NCBI GenBank assembly: GCA_007118195.1
Contig: SKSA01000082.1
Span: 1-9,059, forward strand
Direction of reading: 5' to 3'
From: Anaerobacillus sp.
GTDB lineage: Bacteria; Bacillota; Bacilli; Bacillales; Anaerobacillaceae
Length of the DNA: 9,059 bases
In this document: positions 1 through 5,663 of the stretch, piece by piece
Position numbering within the stretch: the first letter of the stretch is position 1
Layout of the letters: each line of letters starts with the position of its first letter
Notes under the pieces: model-generated
Databases searched by the model: none
Seen by the model: the letters and a program-made list of their open reading frames with translations, nothing else
What the model was told of the DNA's origin: nothing
Position numbers and translations under genes: made by a program

Positions 1-60
1 ATCACATCATGTCACGCTTCTTAGCATAGGCATCGTGCGGCTTTGCGACGAGTAACCGCA

Positions 61-390
61 GGAGCAACTTCTATCGACCTTTAGAGGCTCACTCAAGAAA
101 ATCGACCGAGCATTTCTTTTTTATATACAAAACGCTCATGACGAAGCATCGCCACCATCTGGTATGTAAAAGGCGGACGATTTCCTTCACTTCACAGTGA
201 CCTTCTAACGAATCTCAGGCGCTCGTTCACGAAATCATCCGCCTTTTTTTCATACAAAACGCTCATGACGGCATTCCGTCACCATCAACCATGAAAATTG
301 ACGACTGAGTTCTCTCACTTCGCTGTAAACTTCTAGCGAATTTTAGAGGCTCGTTCAGGAAATCACTCGTTCTTTTTTTATACAAAAGAC
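61..390. repeat. Tandem array of ~130-bp terminator-like repeat units (about three copies)
   Basis: Three imperfect copies of one unit lie head to tail. The motif CTTCTA-n-CGA followed by a GCTC..TCA..GAAA(A)TC block recurs at 68, 202 and 330. An exact 18-base word (TACAAAACGCTCATGACG) occurs at 126-143 and 253-270, with its start TACAAAA again at 381-387. CACCATC recurs at 153 and 280. The period is 127-134 bp. Each unit ends in a T-run (116-122, 244-250, 373-379). In copy 2 the ends pair as a long-range stem: 171-184 with 231-244, 13 of 14 positions paired, directly before T7. Copy 3 has a weaker version (301-312 with 359-370). Copy 1 lacks a recognisable left arm. No coding frame is conserved between the copies. 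This looks like an intergenic repeat family; its function is unknown. Confidence 0.75.
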
Positions 391-414
391 CACATCTTAT
401 GTGTGGAGATGTGG
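390..414. other. Hairpin with two alternative pairings
   Basis: CCACATCT (390-397) and AGATGTGG (407-414) form a perfect 8-bp stem with a 9-base loop. The same left arm can instead pair as CCACA with TGTGTGG (400-406), so the two folds exclude each other. No T-run follows, so it is not a standard terminator. It sits between the repeat array and the yumC terminator. No function can be assigned. Confidence 0.4.
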
Positions 415-427
415 ATAATCTATAACG

Positions 428-459
428 AAAAAGGATTAAGTTTTTACTTAATCCTTTTT
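428..459. terminator. Bidirectional intrinsic terminator downstream of yumC
   Basis: Perfect inverted repeat: AAAAAGGATTAAG (428-440) and CTTAATCCTTTTT (447-459) around a 6-base spacer. The A/T ends of the arms give a U-run in either direction. It lies 23 bases past the yumC stop codon on the minus strand and is the obvious end of that transcript. Confidence 0.85.
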
Positions 460-482
460 GAATATAAAATTAGTTAGTCGTT

Positions 483-1493
483 TTATTTAGAAAACATGCT
501 TGAGCTGTGAGCGTGTGCTTTTGCTGTTTCTGGGTCGATGTAATCTTTCGCGCTATTAACGGCAGTTGGTGCTTCACCAAAGCCAGCTGCAATTAATTTC
601 ATCTTACCTTCATACGTTGCAATATCACCAGCAGCATAAATACCAGGGATATTTGTTTCCATTTTAGAATTAACAACGATACAATTTTTTTCGATTTCTA
701 GACCCCAATCTTTAATTGGACCTAGTGCTGAGATAAATCCGAAGTTAACAATAACAGAATCAACATCGATGATTTCTGATTTGTCCCCACGAACTTCGCC
801 AATAGTTACTTGACTAATTTTTTCACCATCACCATGAACATCAGCAATTGTGTAAGGTGTACGAACGTCAATTTTTTCAGAGTTTTGTAATAGTTCAACA
901 CTATGCTCATGTGCTCTGAATTGGTCACGACGATGAACGATGGTTACTTTTTCTGCGATTTCTTCAAGCATTAATGCCCAGTCAACTGCAGAGTCGCCGC
1001 CACCGTTTACTAACACTTTTTCGCCAGCGAAAACGTTTAAGTCGTCTACGAAGTAATGAAGGTTTTTGCCTTCATATTGTTTAGCATCTTCAACATCAAT
1101 ACGGCGTGGTTGGAATGCCCCGATTCCAGCTGTGATGATGATCGTTTTAGAATAATGAACGCCTGTATTTGTAGTTAATTCGAAAAGACTCTCCCCATCC
1201 TTGTCGACTTTCACTACATTTTCAACTGTTTGCTCTAAAACAACAGTCGGTTCGAATTGGCTTGCCTGTTCTTTTAAGCTATCAATTAATTCTTGTGCGC
1301 GAATCTTCGGGAATCCAGCAATATCATATATGTACTTTTCTGGATATAAAGCCGAAAGTTGTCCACCTAATTGTGGCATTGCTTCAATAATTTTTACTTT
1401 TGCGTGTCTCATTCCACTATAAAAAGCAGTGAAAATACCTACAGGTCCGCCACCGATCACCGTAATATCATATACATTTGTATCTTGAACCAA
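483..1493 (-). CDS. yumC: Ferredoxin/flavodoxin--NADP+ reductase (YumC, thioredoxin reductase-like type)
   Basis: Soluble FAD enzyme that passes electrons from NADPH to ferredoxin or flavodoxin; the Bacillus subtilis counterpart is essential. The protein is 336 residues from the TTG at 1493. The FAD-binding GGGPVG is at 14-19, the NADP-binding GGGDSA at 164-169, and the C-terminal FAD motif AAGD is followed by [19 protein letters not shown]. The CxxC redox pair of true thioredoxin reductases is absent before GGGDSA, which marks the reductase branch. Start choice: an ATG at 1508 has no ribosome site and lies inside GGGGGTG (1506-1500), which sits 6 bases before TTG 1493. The resulting N-terminus [11 protein letters not shown] matches the remembered B. 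subtilis MREDTKVYDIT. It is transcribed away from yumB and ends at the terminator at 428-459. Confidence 0.95.
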   Translation of the reverse strand: MVQDTNVYDITVIGGGPVGIFTAFYSGMRHAKVKIIEAMPQLGGQLSALYPEKYIYDIAGFPKIRAQELIDSLKEQASQFEPTVVLEQTVENVVKVDKDGESLFELTTNTGVHYSKTIIITAGIGAFQPRRIDVEDAKQYEGKNLHYFVDDLNVFAGEKVLVNGGGDSAVDWALMLEEIAEKVTIVHRRDQFRAHEHSVELLQNSEKIDVRTPYTIADVHGDGEKISQVTIGEVRGDKSEIIDVDSVIVNFGFISALGPIKDWGLEIEKNCIVVNSKMETNIPGIYAAGDIATYEGKMKLIAAGFGEAPTAVNSAKDYIDPETAKAHAHSSSMFSK

Positions 1494-1515
1494 AATTAGC
1501 ACCCCCATAAAATTT

Positions 1516-1531
1516 TAATGATGCATCATTA
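1516..1531. promoter_or_regulatory. 16-bp perfect palindrome at the yumC transcription start region (operator candidate)
   Basis: TAATGATGCATCATTA equals its own reverse complement. It lies between the yumC start codon (1493) and the -10 candidates (1535-1545), at or just downstream of the expected transcription start, where a repressor would block yumC. It does not fit the Fur, PerR, Zur or MntR consensus as I know them. The regulator is unknown. Confidence 0.5.
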
Positions 1532-1534
1532 CAT

Positions 1535-1562
1535 CTAATATTATAAAGGTAAAAAGGGACAA
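1535..1562 (-). promoter_or_regulatory. Putative SigA promoter of yumC
   Basis: Read on the minus strand, TTGTCC (1562-1557) and TATTAG (1540-1535) are 16 bases apart, each matching 4 of 6 consensus bases. A perfect TATAAT (1545-1540) overlaps but has no good -35 at 16-18 bases. Either reading puts the transcript start beside or inside the palindrome at 1516-1531. The upstream DNA is an almost pure purine tract on the plus strand (1551-1577). Confidence 0.4.
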
Positions 1563-1610
1563 AGGGAAGGGGGAAAACACAAATAACAACGCAATTAAAA
1601 AAATTCTAAA

Positions 1611-1624
1611 TATAAACGCTTACA
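1611..1624. promoter_or_regulatory. cre-like site (possible CcpA catabolite-control operator)
   Basis: TATAAACGCTTACA fits the Bacillus cre consensus TGWAANCGNTNWCA at all but the second base. It is about 50 bases upstream of the yumC -35 and about 200 bases upstream of the yumB promoter candidate, so which gene it would serve is unclear. In A/T-rich DNA a one-mismatch match can arise by chance. Confidence 0.35.
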
Positions 1625-1819
1625 TAATTGGTATTCCAGAATTTTTAGCGACTAAAAAATTTTATAGTTATACATTAAAAAAAATGAAAAATAATGGCTT
1701 ATTAGCTGCTTATTACTATTTAGATATTTTTTTGTTAAAAAAGTATAAAAAAACGAATTAAACTATTGCAATTTCTGTCGATAGGACATATCATAAAAGT
1801 AAGAAGAGTTGTGAATTTT

Positions 1820-1847
1820 TTGTGACAAGTACAAATTTATGTATAAA
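1820..1847 (+). promoter_or_regulatory. Putative SigA promoter of yumB
   Basis: TTGTGA (1820-1825) and TATAAA (1842-1847) are 16 bases apart, matching 4 and 5 of 6 consensus bases. It would start transcription near 1854 and give a 5' leader of about 185 bases that carries both dyads at 1880-1936. No better promoter was found closer to the gene. Confidence 0.35.
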
Positions 1848-1879
1848 AAGAAAAATAGCAGGGCTTTTTTTGTAAAGGT

Positions 1880-1936
1880 TAGTGAAGTATATCACAAAGT
1901 AATTTATCGCGCAATAGTAAGTGAAGAAAATCACAA
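1880..1936. promoter_or_regulatory. Pair of Rex/Fnr-type dyads upstream of yumB
   Basis: Two sites share AGTGAAG-n-A-n-ATCACAAAGT: site 1 is 1880-1897 (TAGTGAA GTAT ATCACAA) and site 2 is 1919-1936 (AAGTGAA GAAA ATCACAA). The Rex consensus TTGTGAA-N4-TTCACAA is matched at 12 of 14 and 11 of 14 specified bases. The Fnr/CRP-type TGTGA-N6-TCACA is missed only at the first base, and the two consensuses overlap too much to separate by eye. Rex reads the NADH/NAD+ ratio and is known to control ndh in B. subtilis, which suits an NADH dehydrogenase-like target. The sites are just downstream of the promoter candidate, a repressor position. Confidence 0.5.
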
Positions 1937-2039
1937 AGTGATGTACATGGTAAAAAACTCTTGCTTTAGGTTCTTCAATTGCAGGAAAAAATAAAGTTAC
2001 CTAGCCCATGCGTTAAATTTAAAAATGGAGTGATAACAA

Positions 2040-3251
2040 ATGAAAAAGAAACCAAGAATTTTAATTTTAGGTGCGGGTTATGGTGGAATGATGACAGCTT
2101 CCAGACTATCGAAGCAGCTAGGTTATAATGACGCCGAAATAATTTTAGTAAATAAACACAACTACCATTATCAAACAACATGGTTACATGAGCCGGCAGC
2201 GGGTACACTCCATCATGACCGAACAAGAATGCGAATTGACAGTGTCATTGATACAAACAAAGTAAAATTCCTTAAAGATACAGTTCTTGAAATTAAAACA
2301 GCTGAGAAAAAGGTTATTTTAGAAAGTGGAGAGGTTGAATACGATTATTTAGTGATTGGCTTAGGGTCTGAGCCTGAAACGTTCGGAATTCCAGGAGTTG
2401 AAGAAAATGCATTTGCAATTCGCAGTGTTAACTCTGTTCGTCAAATTCGTGAGCATATTGAATATATGTTTGCATCATATAATAATTCAGAGGAGAAACA
2501 TGACGACTATTTAACGTTTATCGTGGCTGGTGCAGGATTTACGGGAATTGAATTCGTCGGTGAATTGACGGAGAGAATTCCTGAACTATGTAAGGAATAC
2601 GATATAGACCGTAGTAAAGTACGTATTTTAAGCGTAGAAGCAGCTCCAACAGCGCTACCAGGATTTGATCCTGAACTTGTTGATTACGCAGTCAGTTTAT
2701 TACAAAGCAGAGGCGTTGAATTCAAAATTAGTACACCAATTAAAGAAGTAACAGAAGACGGTGTTCTTTTAGCTTCAGGAGAAGAAATTAAGTCGAAAAC
2801 AGTGATTTGGACAACTGGAGTACGTGGAAGCTCGATCGTTGAAAAGTCAGGTTTTGAAACGATGAGAGGTCGGATTAAAGTAGAAAAAGATATGCGTGCA
2901 CCTGGATATGAAGATGTATTTATCATTGGTGACTGTGCATTAATTATTAATGAAGAAAATGACCGTCCGTTTCCTCCAACTGCCCAAATTGCGATACAAC
3001 AATCTTACACTGTGGCTAACAATTTAAAAGCGTTACTATCTGGAAGCGAAAAATTAGAAACATTTAAACCGGACCTTAAAGGTACGGTAGCATCATTAGG
3101 AGGAAAAGAAGCAATTGGTGTCGTAGGTTCGAAAAAACTTTACGGTACATCAGCTTCTACAATGAAGAAAATTATCGACAACCGTTACCTTTATTTATTA
3201 GGTGGTTTGCCGTTAGTTGTTAAAAAAGGTAAGTTAAATTTATTTTCATAA
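2040..3251 (+). CDS. yumB: Type II NADH dehydrogenase-like flavoprotein (YumB)
   Basis: Single-subunit NADH:quinone oxidoreductase-like FAD protein of the NDH-2 family, 403 residues, expected at the inner face of the membrane; it would feed electrons to menaquinone without pumping protons. FAD-binding GAGYGG is at 11-16 and the second Rossmann motif GAGFTG at 164-169, for NADH. The FAD-contacting G-D pair is at 297-298 and PPTAQIA follows. The C-terminus ends in a short hydrophobic stretch ([11 protein letters not shown]), not a clear membrane helix. Sequence and length agree with remembered B. subtilis YumB, including the NKHNYHY and TLHHDR blocks, rather than Ndh (YjlD). ATG 2040 follows GGAGTGA (2027-2033). 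It is divergent from yumC and ends at its own terminator. The Rex/Fnr-type sites upstream suggest redox control. Whether YumB itself is a respiratory enzyme is not shown by sequence. Confidence 0.92.
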   Translation: MKKKPRILILGAGYGGMMTASRLSKQLGYNDAEIILVNKHNYHYQTTWLHEPAAGTLHHDRTRMRIDSVIDTNKVKFLKDTVLEIKTAEKKVILESGEVEYDYLVIGLGSEPETFGIPGVEENAFAIRSVNSVRQIREHIEYMFASYNNSEEKHDDYLTFIVAGAGFTGIEFVGELTERIPELCKEYDIDRSKVRILSVEAAPTALPGFDPELVDYAVSLLQSRGVEFKISTPIKEVTEDGVLLASGEEIKSKTVIWTTGVRGSSIVEKSGFETMRGRIKVEKDMRAPGYEDVFIIGDCALIINEENDRPFPPTAQIAIQQSYTVANNLKALLSGSEKLETFKPDLKGTVASLGGKEAIGVVGSKKLYGTSASTMKKIIDNRYLYLLGGLPLVVKKGKLNLFS

Positions 3252-3261
3252 GAATCATCAC

Positions 3262-3316
3262 AGGGTTAACTTTTCAAAAAGGAAATTTCTTTTTGTCGGG
3301 TTAATCCTCTTTTTTT
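3262..3316 (+). terminator. Intrinsic terminator of yumB
   Basis: AGGGTTAAC (3262-3270) pairs with GTTAATCCT (3300-3308), with one G-U pair, and is followed by CTTTTTTT. The loop holds an inner perfect stem: CAAAAAG (3275-3281) with CTTTTTG (3289-3295). It starts 10 bases after the yumB stop. Confidence 0.8.
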
Positions 3317-3375
3317 CTTCGCTTCGTTATTATACTATTAATAAAGGATAAACTTGGATGATTTAGGAGGGCCTT

Positions 3376-3855
3376 ATGATGAGAAGAGATCGAAGTAACG
3401 TGTGGTTAGCGGCAGCTGGAATCGTCATTCAGGATGGGAAATGGCTCGTAGTAAAGAAGAGGTATGGCGGATTAAAAGGACTTTGGTCAATCCCGGCAGG
3501 TTTTGTTAATGAAGGCGAAACCGTTGATCAAGCAGCGGTAAGAGAGGTATTAGAAGAAACAGGAATCGAAACAAAAGTAAAAGATATCGTTGGATTAAGA
3601 ACCGGTGTGATAAACGAAGTCGTAAGCGATAATATGGTCGTTTTTTTATTGCAACAAACGGGTGGGGAGCTCGCTGTTCAAGAAGCTGAACTTGAAGATG
3701 TCGCCTTCATGTCGAGAGAACAGTTAGAGATCGACCCGAACACGTCGATGATGGTTCATCTATTTTTAAATCAAATGCAAGAGAAGTTATTTGAAACGGT
3801 AACCCCTAACCCAGGTGATGTATATCAATATTCTACATATAGAATCTTCTGTTGA
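3376..3855 (+). CDS. Nudix hydrolase
   Basis: Cytoplasmic pyrophosphohydrolase of the Nudix superfamily, 159 residues. The Nudix box G-x5-E-x7-R-E-U-x-E-E-x-G-U is complete at residues 42-64: G42, E48, R56, E57, E60, E61, G63, I64. The metal ligands are therefore present and the enzyme should be active with Mg2+. It hydrolyses a nucleoside diphosphate linked to another moiety, but the substrate cannot be told from the sequence. AGGAGG (3365-3370) stands 5 bases before ATG 3376 and 8 before a second ATG at 3379; the second has the more usual spacing, so the true protein may lack the first Met. It follows the yumB terminator and therefore needs its own promoter; TATACT at 3331-3336 is a weak -10 candidate. 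No terminator is visible before yuiA 141 bases downstream, so read-through into yuiA is possible. Confidence 0.93.
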   Translation: MMRRDRSNVWLAAAGIVIQDGKWLVVKKRYGGLKGLWSIPAGFVNEGETVDQAAVREVLEETGIETKVKDIVGLRTGVINEVVSDNMVVFLLQQTGGELAVQEAELEDVAFMSREQLEIDPNTSMMVHLFLNQMQEKLFETVTPNPGDVYQYSTYRIFC

Positions 3856-3996
3856 AAACTTCGAAATAATCTGAAAATTAGAGAGATGATAAAATAAAAC
3901 CGCTTTAATGCGTTAAAATAGTTGAATTTGGCGTTTTCCAATATAACCCCTTCTTGTTATTATTATAGCAAGTTAATGAAAGGGAGGGCGATCGAA

Positions 3997-4134
3997 ATGA
4001 TGTATAAAATAAAGCCAAAAATCAAAGAAAGTGATTGTCCGTACTGTGACGGAAAAGGCTATTTTCAATTATTATTAGGTGGTTCAGAAACTTGTGGATG
4101 CTGTAATGGAACTGGAGAAAATTCAACGGAATAA
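3997..4134 (+). CDS. yuiA: YuiA-like mini zinc-finger protein (two CxxCxGxG motifs)
   Basis: A 45-residue protein of unknown function. It has two copies of the motif that binds zinc in the DnaJ cysteine-rich domain: CPYCDGKG (14-21) and CGCCNGTG (33-40), joined by the segment YFQLLLGGSET. Full DnaJ domains have four such motifs forming two zinc sites; this protein is about half of one, enough for one Zn2+ with four cysteines. It has no J-domain or other partner domain. Start choice: GGGAGGG (3982-3988) lies 8 bases before ATG 3997, and a second ATG follows at 4000. A longer frame from ATG 3922 has no ribosome site and adds 25 unlikely residues. Placement beside yuiB matches the Bacillus yuiA-yuiB neighbourhood. 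It ends before the bidirectional terminator at 4183-4227. Role unknown; zinc binding is inferred. Confidence 0.85.
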   Translation: MMYKIKPKIKESDCPYCDGKGYFQLLLGGSETCGCCNGTGENSTE

Positions 4135-4182
4135 AAAAATCAATGATTACCGGTGAAGGGGCTACCCCCAATAGAAGCTAAT

Positions 4183-4227
4183 AAAATGAGGGTGAAGACA
4201 AATAAATTTGTCTCCACCCTCATTTTT
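4183..4227. terminator. Bidirectional terminator between convergent yuiA and yuiB
   Basis: Near-perfect stem of about 20 bp: AAAATGAGGGTG (4183-4194) with CACCCTCATTTT (4215-4226), and AGACAAAT with ATTTGTCT inside, separated by one A/C mismatch. The A-rich left end and T-rich right end let it stop yuiA (+) and yuiB (-). A small GGGG-CTA-CCCC hairpin precedes it near 4158. Confidence 0.93.
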
Positions 4228-4261
4228 GTTTTAAAAAGATGTTTAAGCACACAACATTCCT

Positions 4262-4582
4262 TTAAAACATTTGGTACCCTCTAGAGCGAAGTAGTTTATT
4301 AGCTACCCCGGCAAGGATTGCGCCGACCAACCCTGAGGATAAAATAATAATATCGGCCATTTGTAACGCCAATAACTTTTCTCCCAAAATTGAAAAATTC
4401 ATTATCGGTGCTGTTATATATTCAAAAAATCGAACATCATCAACGATACGAATAACAACGATTGGGTAAATAATTGCCATGACCCACGTGGCTCTAAGAA
4501 GCATGTTGATTAAAAAGCCAATACCAAAAAATAATACGAGAAATAATAAAATTGATATAATTAATTGTGGAATACTTATCAC
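4262..4582 (-). CDS. yuiB: YuiB-like integral membrane protein
   Basis: A 106-residue membrane protein of unknown function. Three hydrophobic segments are visible at about residues 3-29, 33-48 and 74-94, with a charged patch (DDVRFFEY) between the second and third and a short basic tail (RSRGYQMF). Length and sequence agree with remembered B. subtilis YuiB, including the FFGIGFL, VRFFEY, ADIIILS and GYQMF blocks. The start codon is GTG at 4582, with GGGGGTGA ending 5 bases upstream. It converges on yuiA at a shared terminator and diverges from yuiC. No catalytic motif is recognised. It has no visible partner gene and could be monocistronic. Confidence 0.88.
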   Translation of the reverse strand: MISIPQLIISILLFLVLFFGIGFLINMLLRATWVMAIIYPIVVIRIVDDVRFFEYITAPIMNFSILGEKLLALQMADIIILSSGLVGAILAGVANKLLRSRGYQMF

Positions 4583-4627
4583 AATTTCACCCCCGTTAAG
4601 GATCTACGTAAAAATTTAGATAAGGTT

Positions 4628-4657
4628 AGTTTACTTAATTGTGTTAGGTCTCGTCAA
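4628..4657 (-). promoter_or_regulatory. Putative SigA promoter of yuiB
   Basis: On the minus strand TTGACG (4657-4652, 5 of 6) and TAAACT (4633-4628, 4 of 6) are 18 bases apart. Transcription would begin near 4621, about 40 bases before GTG 4582. Confidence 0.45.
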
Positions 4658-4670
4658 ATTATAGTAATAA

Positions 4671-4698
4671 TTGTAATTAAATGAACGAATAATATAGT
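4671..4698 (+). promoter_or_regulatory. Putative SigA promoter of yuiC
   Basis: TTGTAA (4671-4676, 4 of 6) and TATAGT (4693-4698, 5 of 6) are 16 bases apart. It is back to back with the yuiB promoter candidate and would leave a leader of about 107 bases that contains the hairpin at 4756-4794. Confidence 0.35.
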
Positions 4699-4755
4699 TA
4701 GGATCACGTTGTTTTGATTACAAATTTCTAAAAATTAACTTTTTTTCTCCATATT

Positions 4756-4794
4756 AATGAATATTTCTTATTTATTTGGAAATGATTATTCATT
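4756..4794 (+). promoter_or_regulatory. A/T-rich hairpin and Fur-like dyad directly before the yuiC ribosome site
   Basis: AATGAATA (4756-4763) pairs with TATTCATT (4787-4794), and TTTC (4764-4767) with GAAA (4779-4782) after a 4-base bulge. The stem ends right before the Shine-Dalgarno AGGAGTG (4798-4804). The right half (4777-4791) also matches the Fur box TGATAATNATTATCA at 11 of 14 specified bases. Either reading is tentative. Confidence 0.3.
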
Positions 4795-4811
4795 GAGAGG
4801 AGTGAAAATTA

Positions 4812-5522
4812 ATGGAAGTGATCAAAACAGTACTTAAGCGTATAACGATGACGTTTTTATTTGTATTAGCGCTATTAACGACGTTTGAATCGATTTCTGG
4901 TGTCAGTGCCAGACAAGCATCAAATTGGTGGGTGTTAGATAATCATTCTTTTTCAAATAAAGTCGAAGAAAGAACGAGTTTTAGTACGAGTGTAAAGAAA
5001 TTCACAATGAGATTTAGAAGCTTACCTTCGTTAGGTAATGAAGAAAAGCTAATGAGCCATGAAGTGGTAGAATCAACACCGTTAACATTAGAAGAAGCGA
5101 TTGACTGGAGTCAGTATCCGTCCAAACGAGTAGTAGCTACTGGTTATACGGCTGGATACGAATCGACCGGAAAACGTCCAGGTCATCCACAATATGGAAT
5201 TACTTTTTCAGGTGTTACAGTAAAGCGTGACTTATATTCGACGATCGCTGCTGATCCACGAGTGTTTCCGATTGGGTCCATTTTGTTTATCCCAGGCTAC
5301 GGATATGGAGTAGTAGCAGACACAGGGTCAGCGATCAAAGGGAATAAAATTGATCTTTATTATGAAACTGTAGCGGACGTGTTTCAACAGTGGGGTAAAA
5401 AGGAAGTTGAAGTATACATCGTGGAACAAGGAAATGGTCGTCTAACAGATGGTGAATTACAAGCATTAAATGAAGCAGAGGCTGTTCAAGTATTTCGTAG
5501 ACAGTTATCGTTTGCCGAATAA
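4812..5522 (+). CDS. yuiC: YuiC-like 3D-domain cell-wall enzyme
   Basis: A 236-residue membrane-anchored or exported protein. The N-terminus has basic residues and one hydrophobic segment (about 12-31), then a poorly conserved linker to about 95. The C-terminal 3D domain is named for three conserved aspartates, visible as D148 (AADP), D170 (VADTG) and D181 (KIDLY) after ATGYTAG at 109-115. This double-psi beta-barrel fold is shared with MltA-type lytic transglycosylases, and the B. subtilis YuiC protein is described as muralytic, so peptidoglycan cleavage outside the membrane is likely. AGGAGTG (4798-4804) lies 7 bases before ATG. The stop codon is one base before the terminator stem. No LysM or SH3 wall-binding domain is seen. 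Its neighbours yuiB and yuiD are also envelope proteins. Confidence 0.9.
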   Translation: MEVIKTVLKRITMTFLFVLALLTTFESISGVSARQASNWWVLDNHSFSNKVEERTSFSTSVKKFTMRFRSLPSLGNEEKLMSHEVVESTPLTLEEAIDWSQYPSKRVVATGYTAGYESTGKRPGHPQYGITFSGVTVKRDLYSTIAADPRVFPIGSILFIPGYGYGVVADTGSAIKGNKIDLYYETVADVFQQWGKKEVEVYIVEQGNGRLTDGELQALNEAEAVQVFRRQLSFAE

Positions 5523-5523
5523 T

Positions 5524-5565
5524 AAAAAGTGTCAAATACCGTTTTGGGGGATTTGACACTTTTTT
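5524..5565. terminator. Terminator between convergent yuiC and the cobalamin-binding-like gene
   Basis: AAAAAGTGTCAAAT (5524-5537) pairs perfectly with ATTTGACACTTTTT (5551-5564) around a 13-base loop and ends in T6. On the minus strand the A5 run gives a U-run too, so it can also end the opposing gene. Confidence 0.92.
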
Positions 5566-5576
5566 GGTGCCAAACA

Positions 5577-5636
5577 AATGGTTTAATGCTCCGAAATGCC
5601 CGCTTAATGCTGTTAAACTCGGGTTCAATGGCGCAA
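5577..5636. repeat. Degenerate 10-11 bp phased repeat (21-bp period)
   Basis: AATG occurs at 5585, 5595, 5606 and 5627, with a diverged TTAAAC near 5614, so the units are 10-11 bases apart and the best-conserved ones exactly 21. A loose unit is TTAATGCYCS. It lies between the terminator and the stop codon of the minus-strand gene. Copies are too short and diverged for a firm call. Confidence 0.35.
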
Positions 5637-5663
5637 AACCAGTTCGTCACTCAAGTGGACCAA

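Larger units (their letters stand above)
1509..2039. other. Long A/T-rich divergent regulatory region between yumC and yumB
   Basis: About 530 bases without a convincing gene. In order it holds the palindrome and promoter of yumC, a cre-like site (1611-1624), an A/T-rich stretch (1625-1800), a tandem TTGTGA element (1809-1828), a promoter candidate for yumB, and two near-identical dyads (1880-1897 and 1919-1936). A frame is open from 1522 to 1761 but its only usable start is ATG 1684, without a ribosome site, giving 25 A/T-rich residues; I do not call it a gene. Confidence 0.6.

Noticed and set aside
61..390. CRISPR array
   Set aside because: Units are ~130 bp, diverged and without 20-40-base constant repeats and unique spacers; no cas genes.
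390..414. Riboswitch or terminator
   Set aside because: Only a simple hairpin with alternative pairing, no T-run, and no gene reads out of it in this window.
1201..1422. Plus-strand open frame inside yumC
   Set aside because: Shadow of the well-supported yumC coding frame; no ribosome site and no recognisable protein.
1551..1577. Purine-rich tract as a triplex or polypurine regulatory element
   Set aside because: Short and interrupted; explained as well by A/T-rich promoter flank. No independent support.
1975..2226. Minus-strand open frame across the start of yumB
   Set aside because: Antisense to yumB and its ribosome site; no ribosome site of its own and unlikely composition.
3922..3996. 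Longer N-terminus for YuiA from ATG 3922
   Set aside because: No ribosome site there, and a strong GGGAGGG stands correctly before ATG 3997; the extra residues look like untranslated leader.
5335..5628. Minus-strand frame overlapping the yuiC 3' end
   Set aside because: Crosses the intrinsic terminator and antisense yuiC; no ribosome site or family match.
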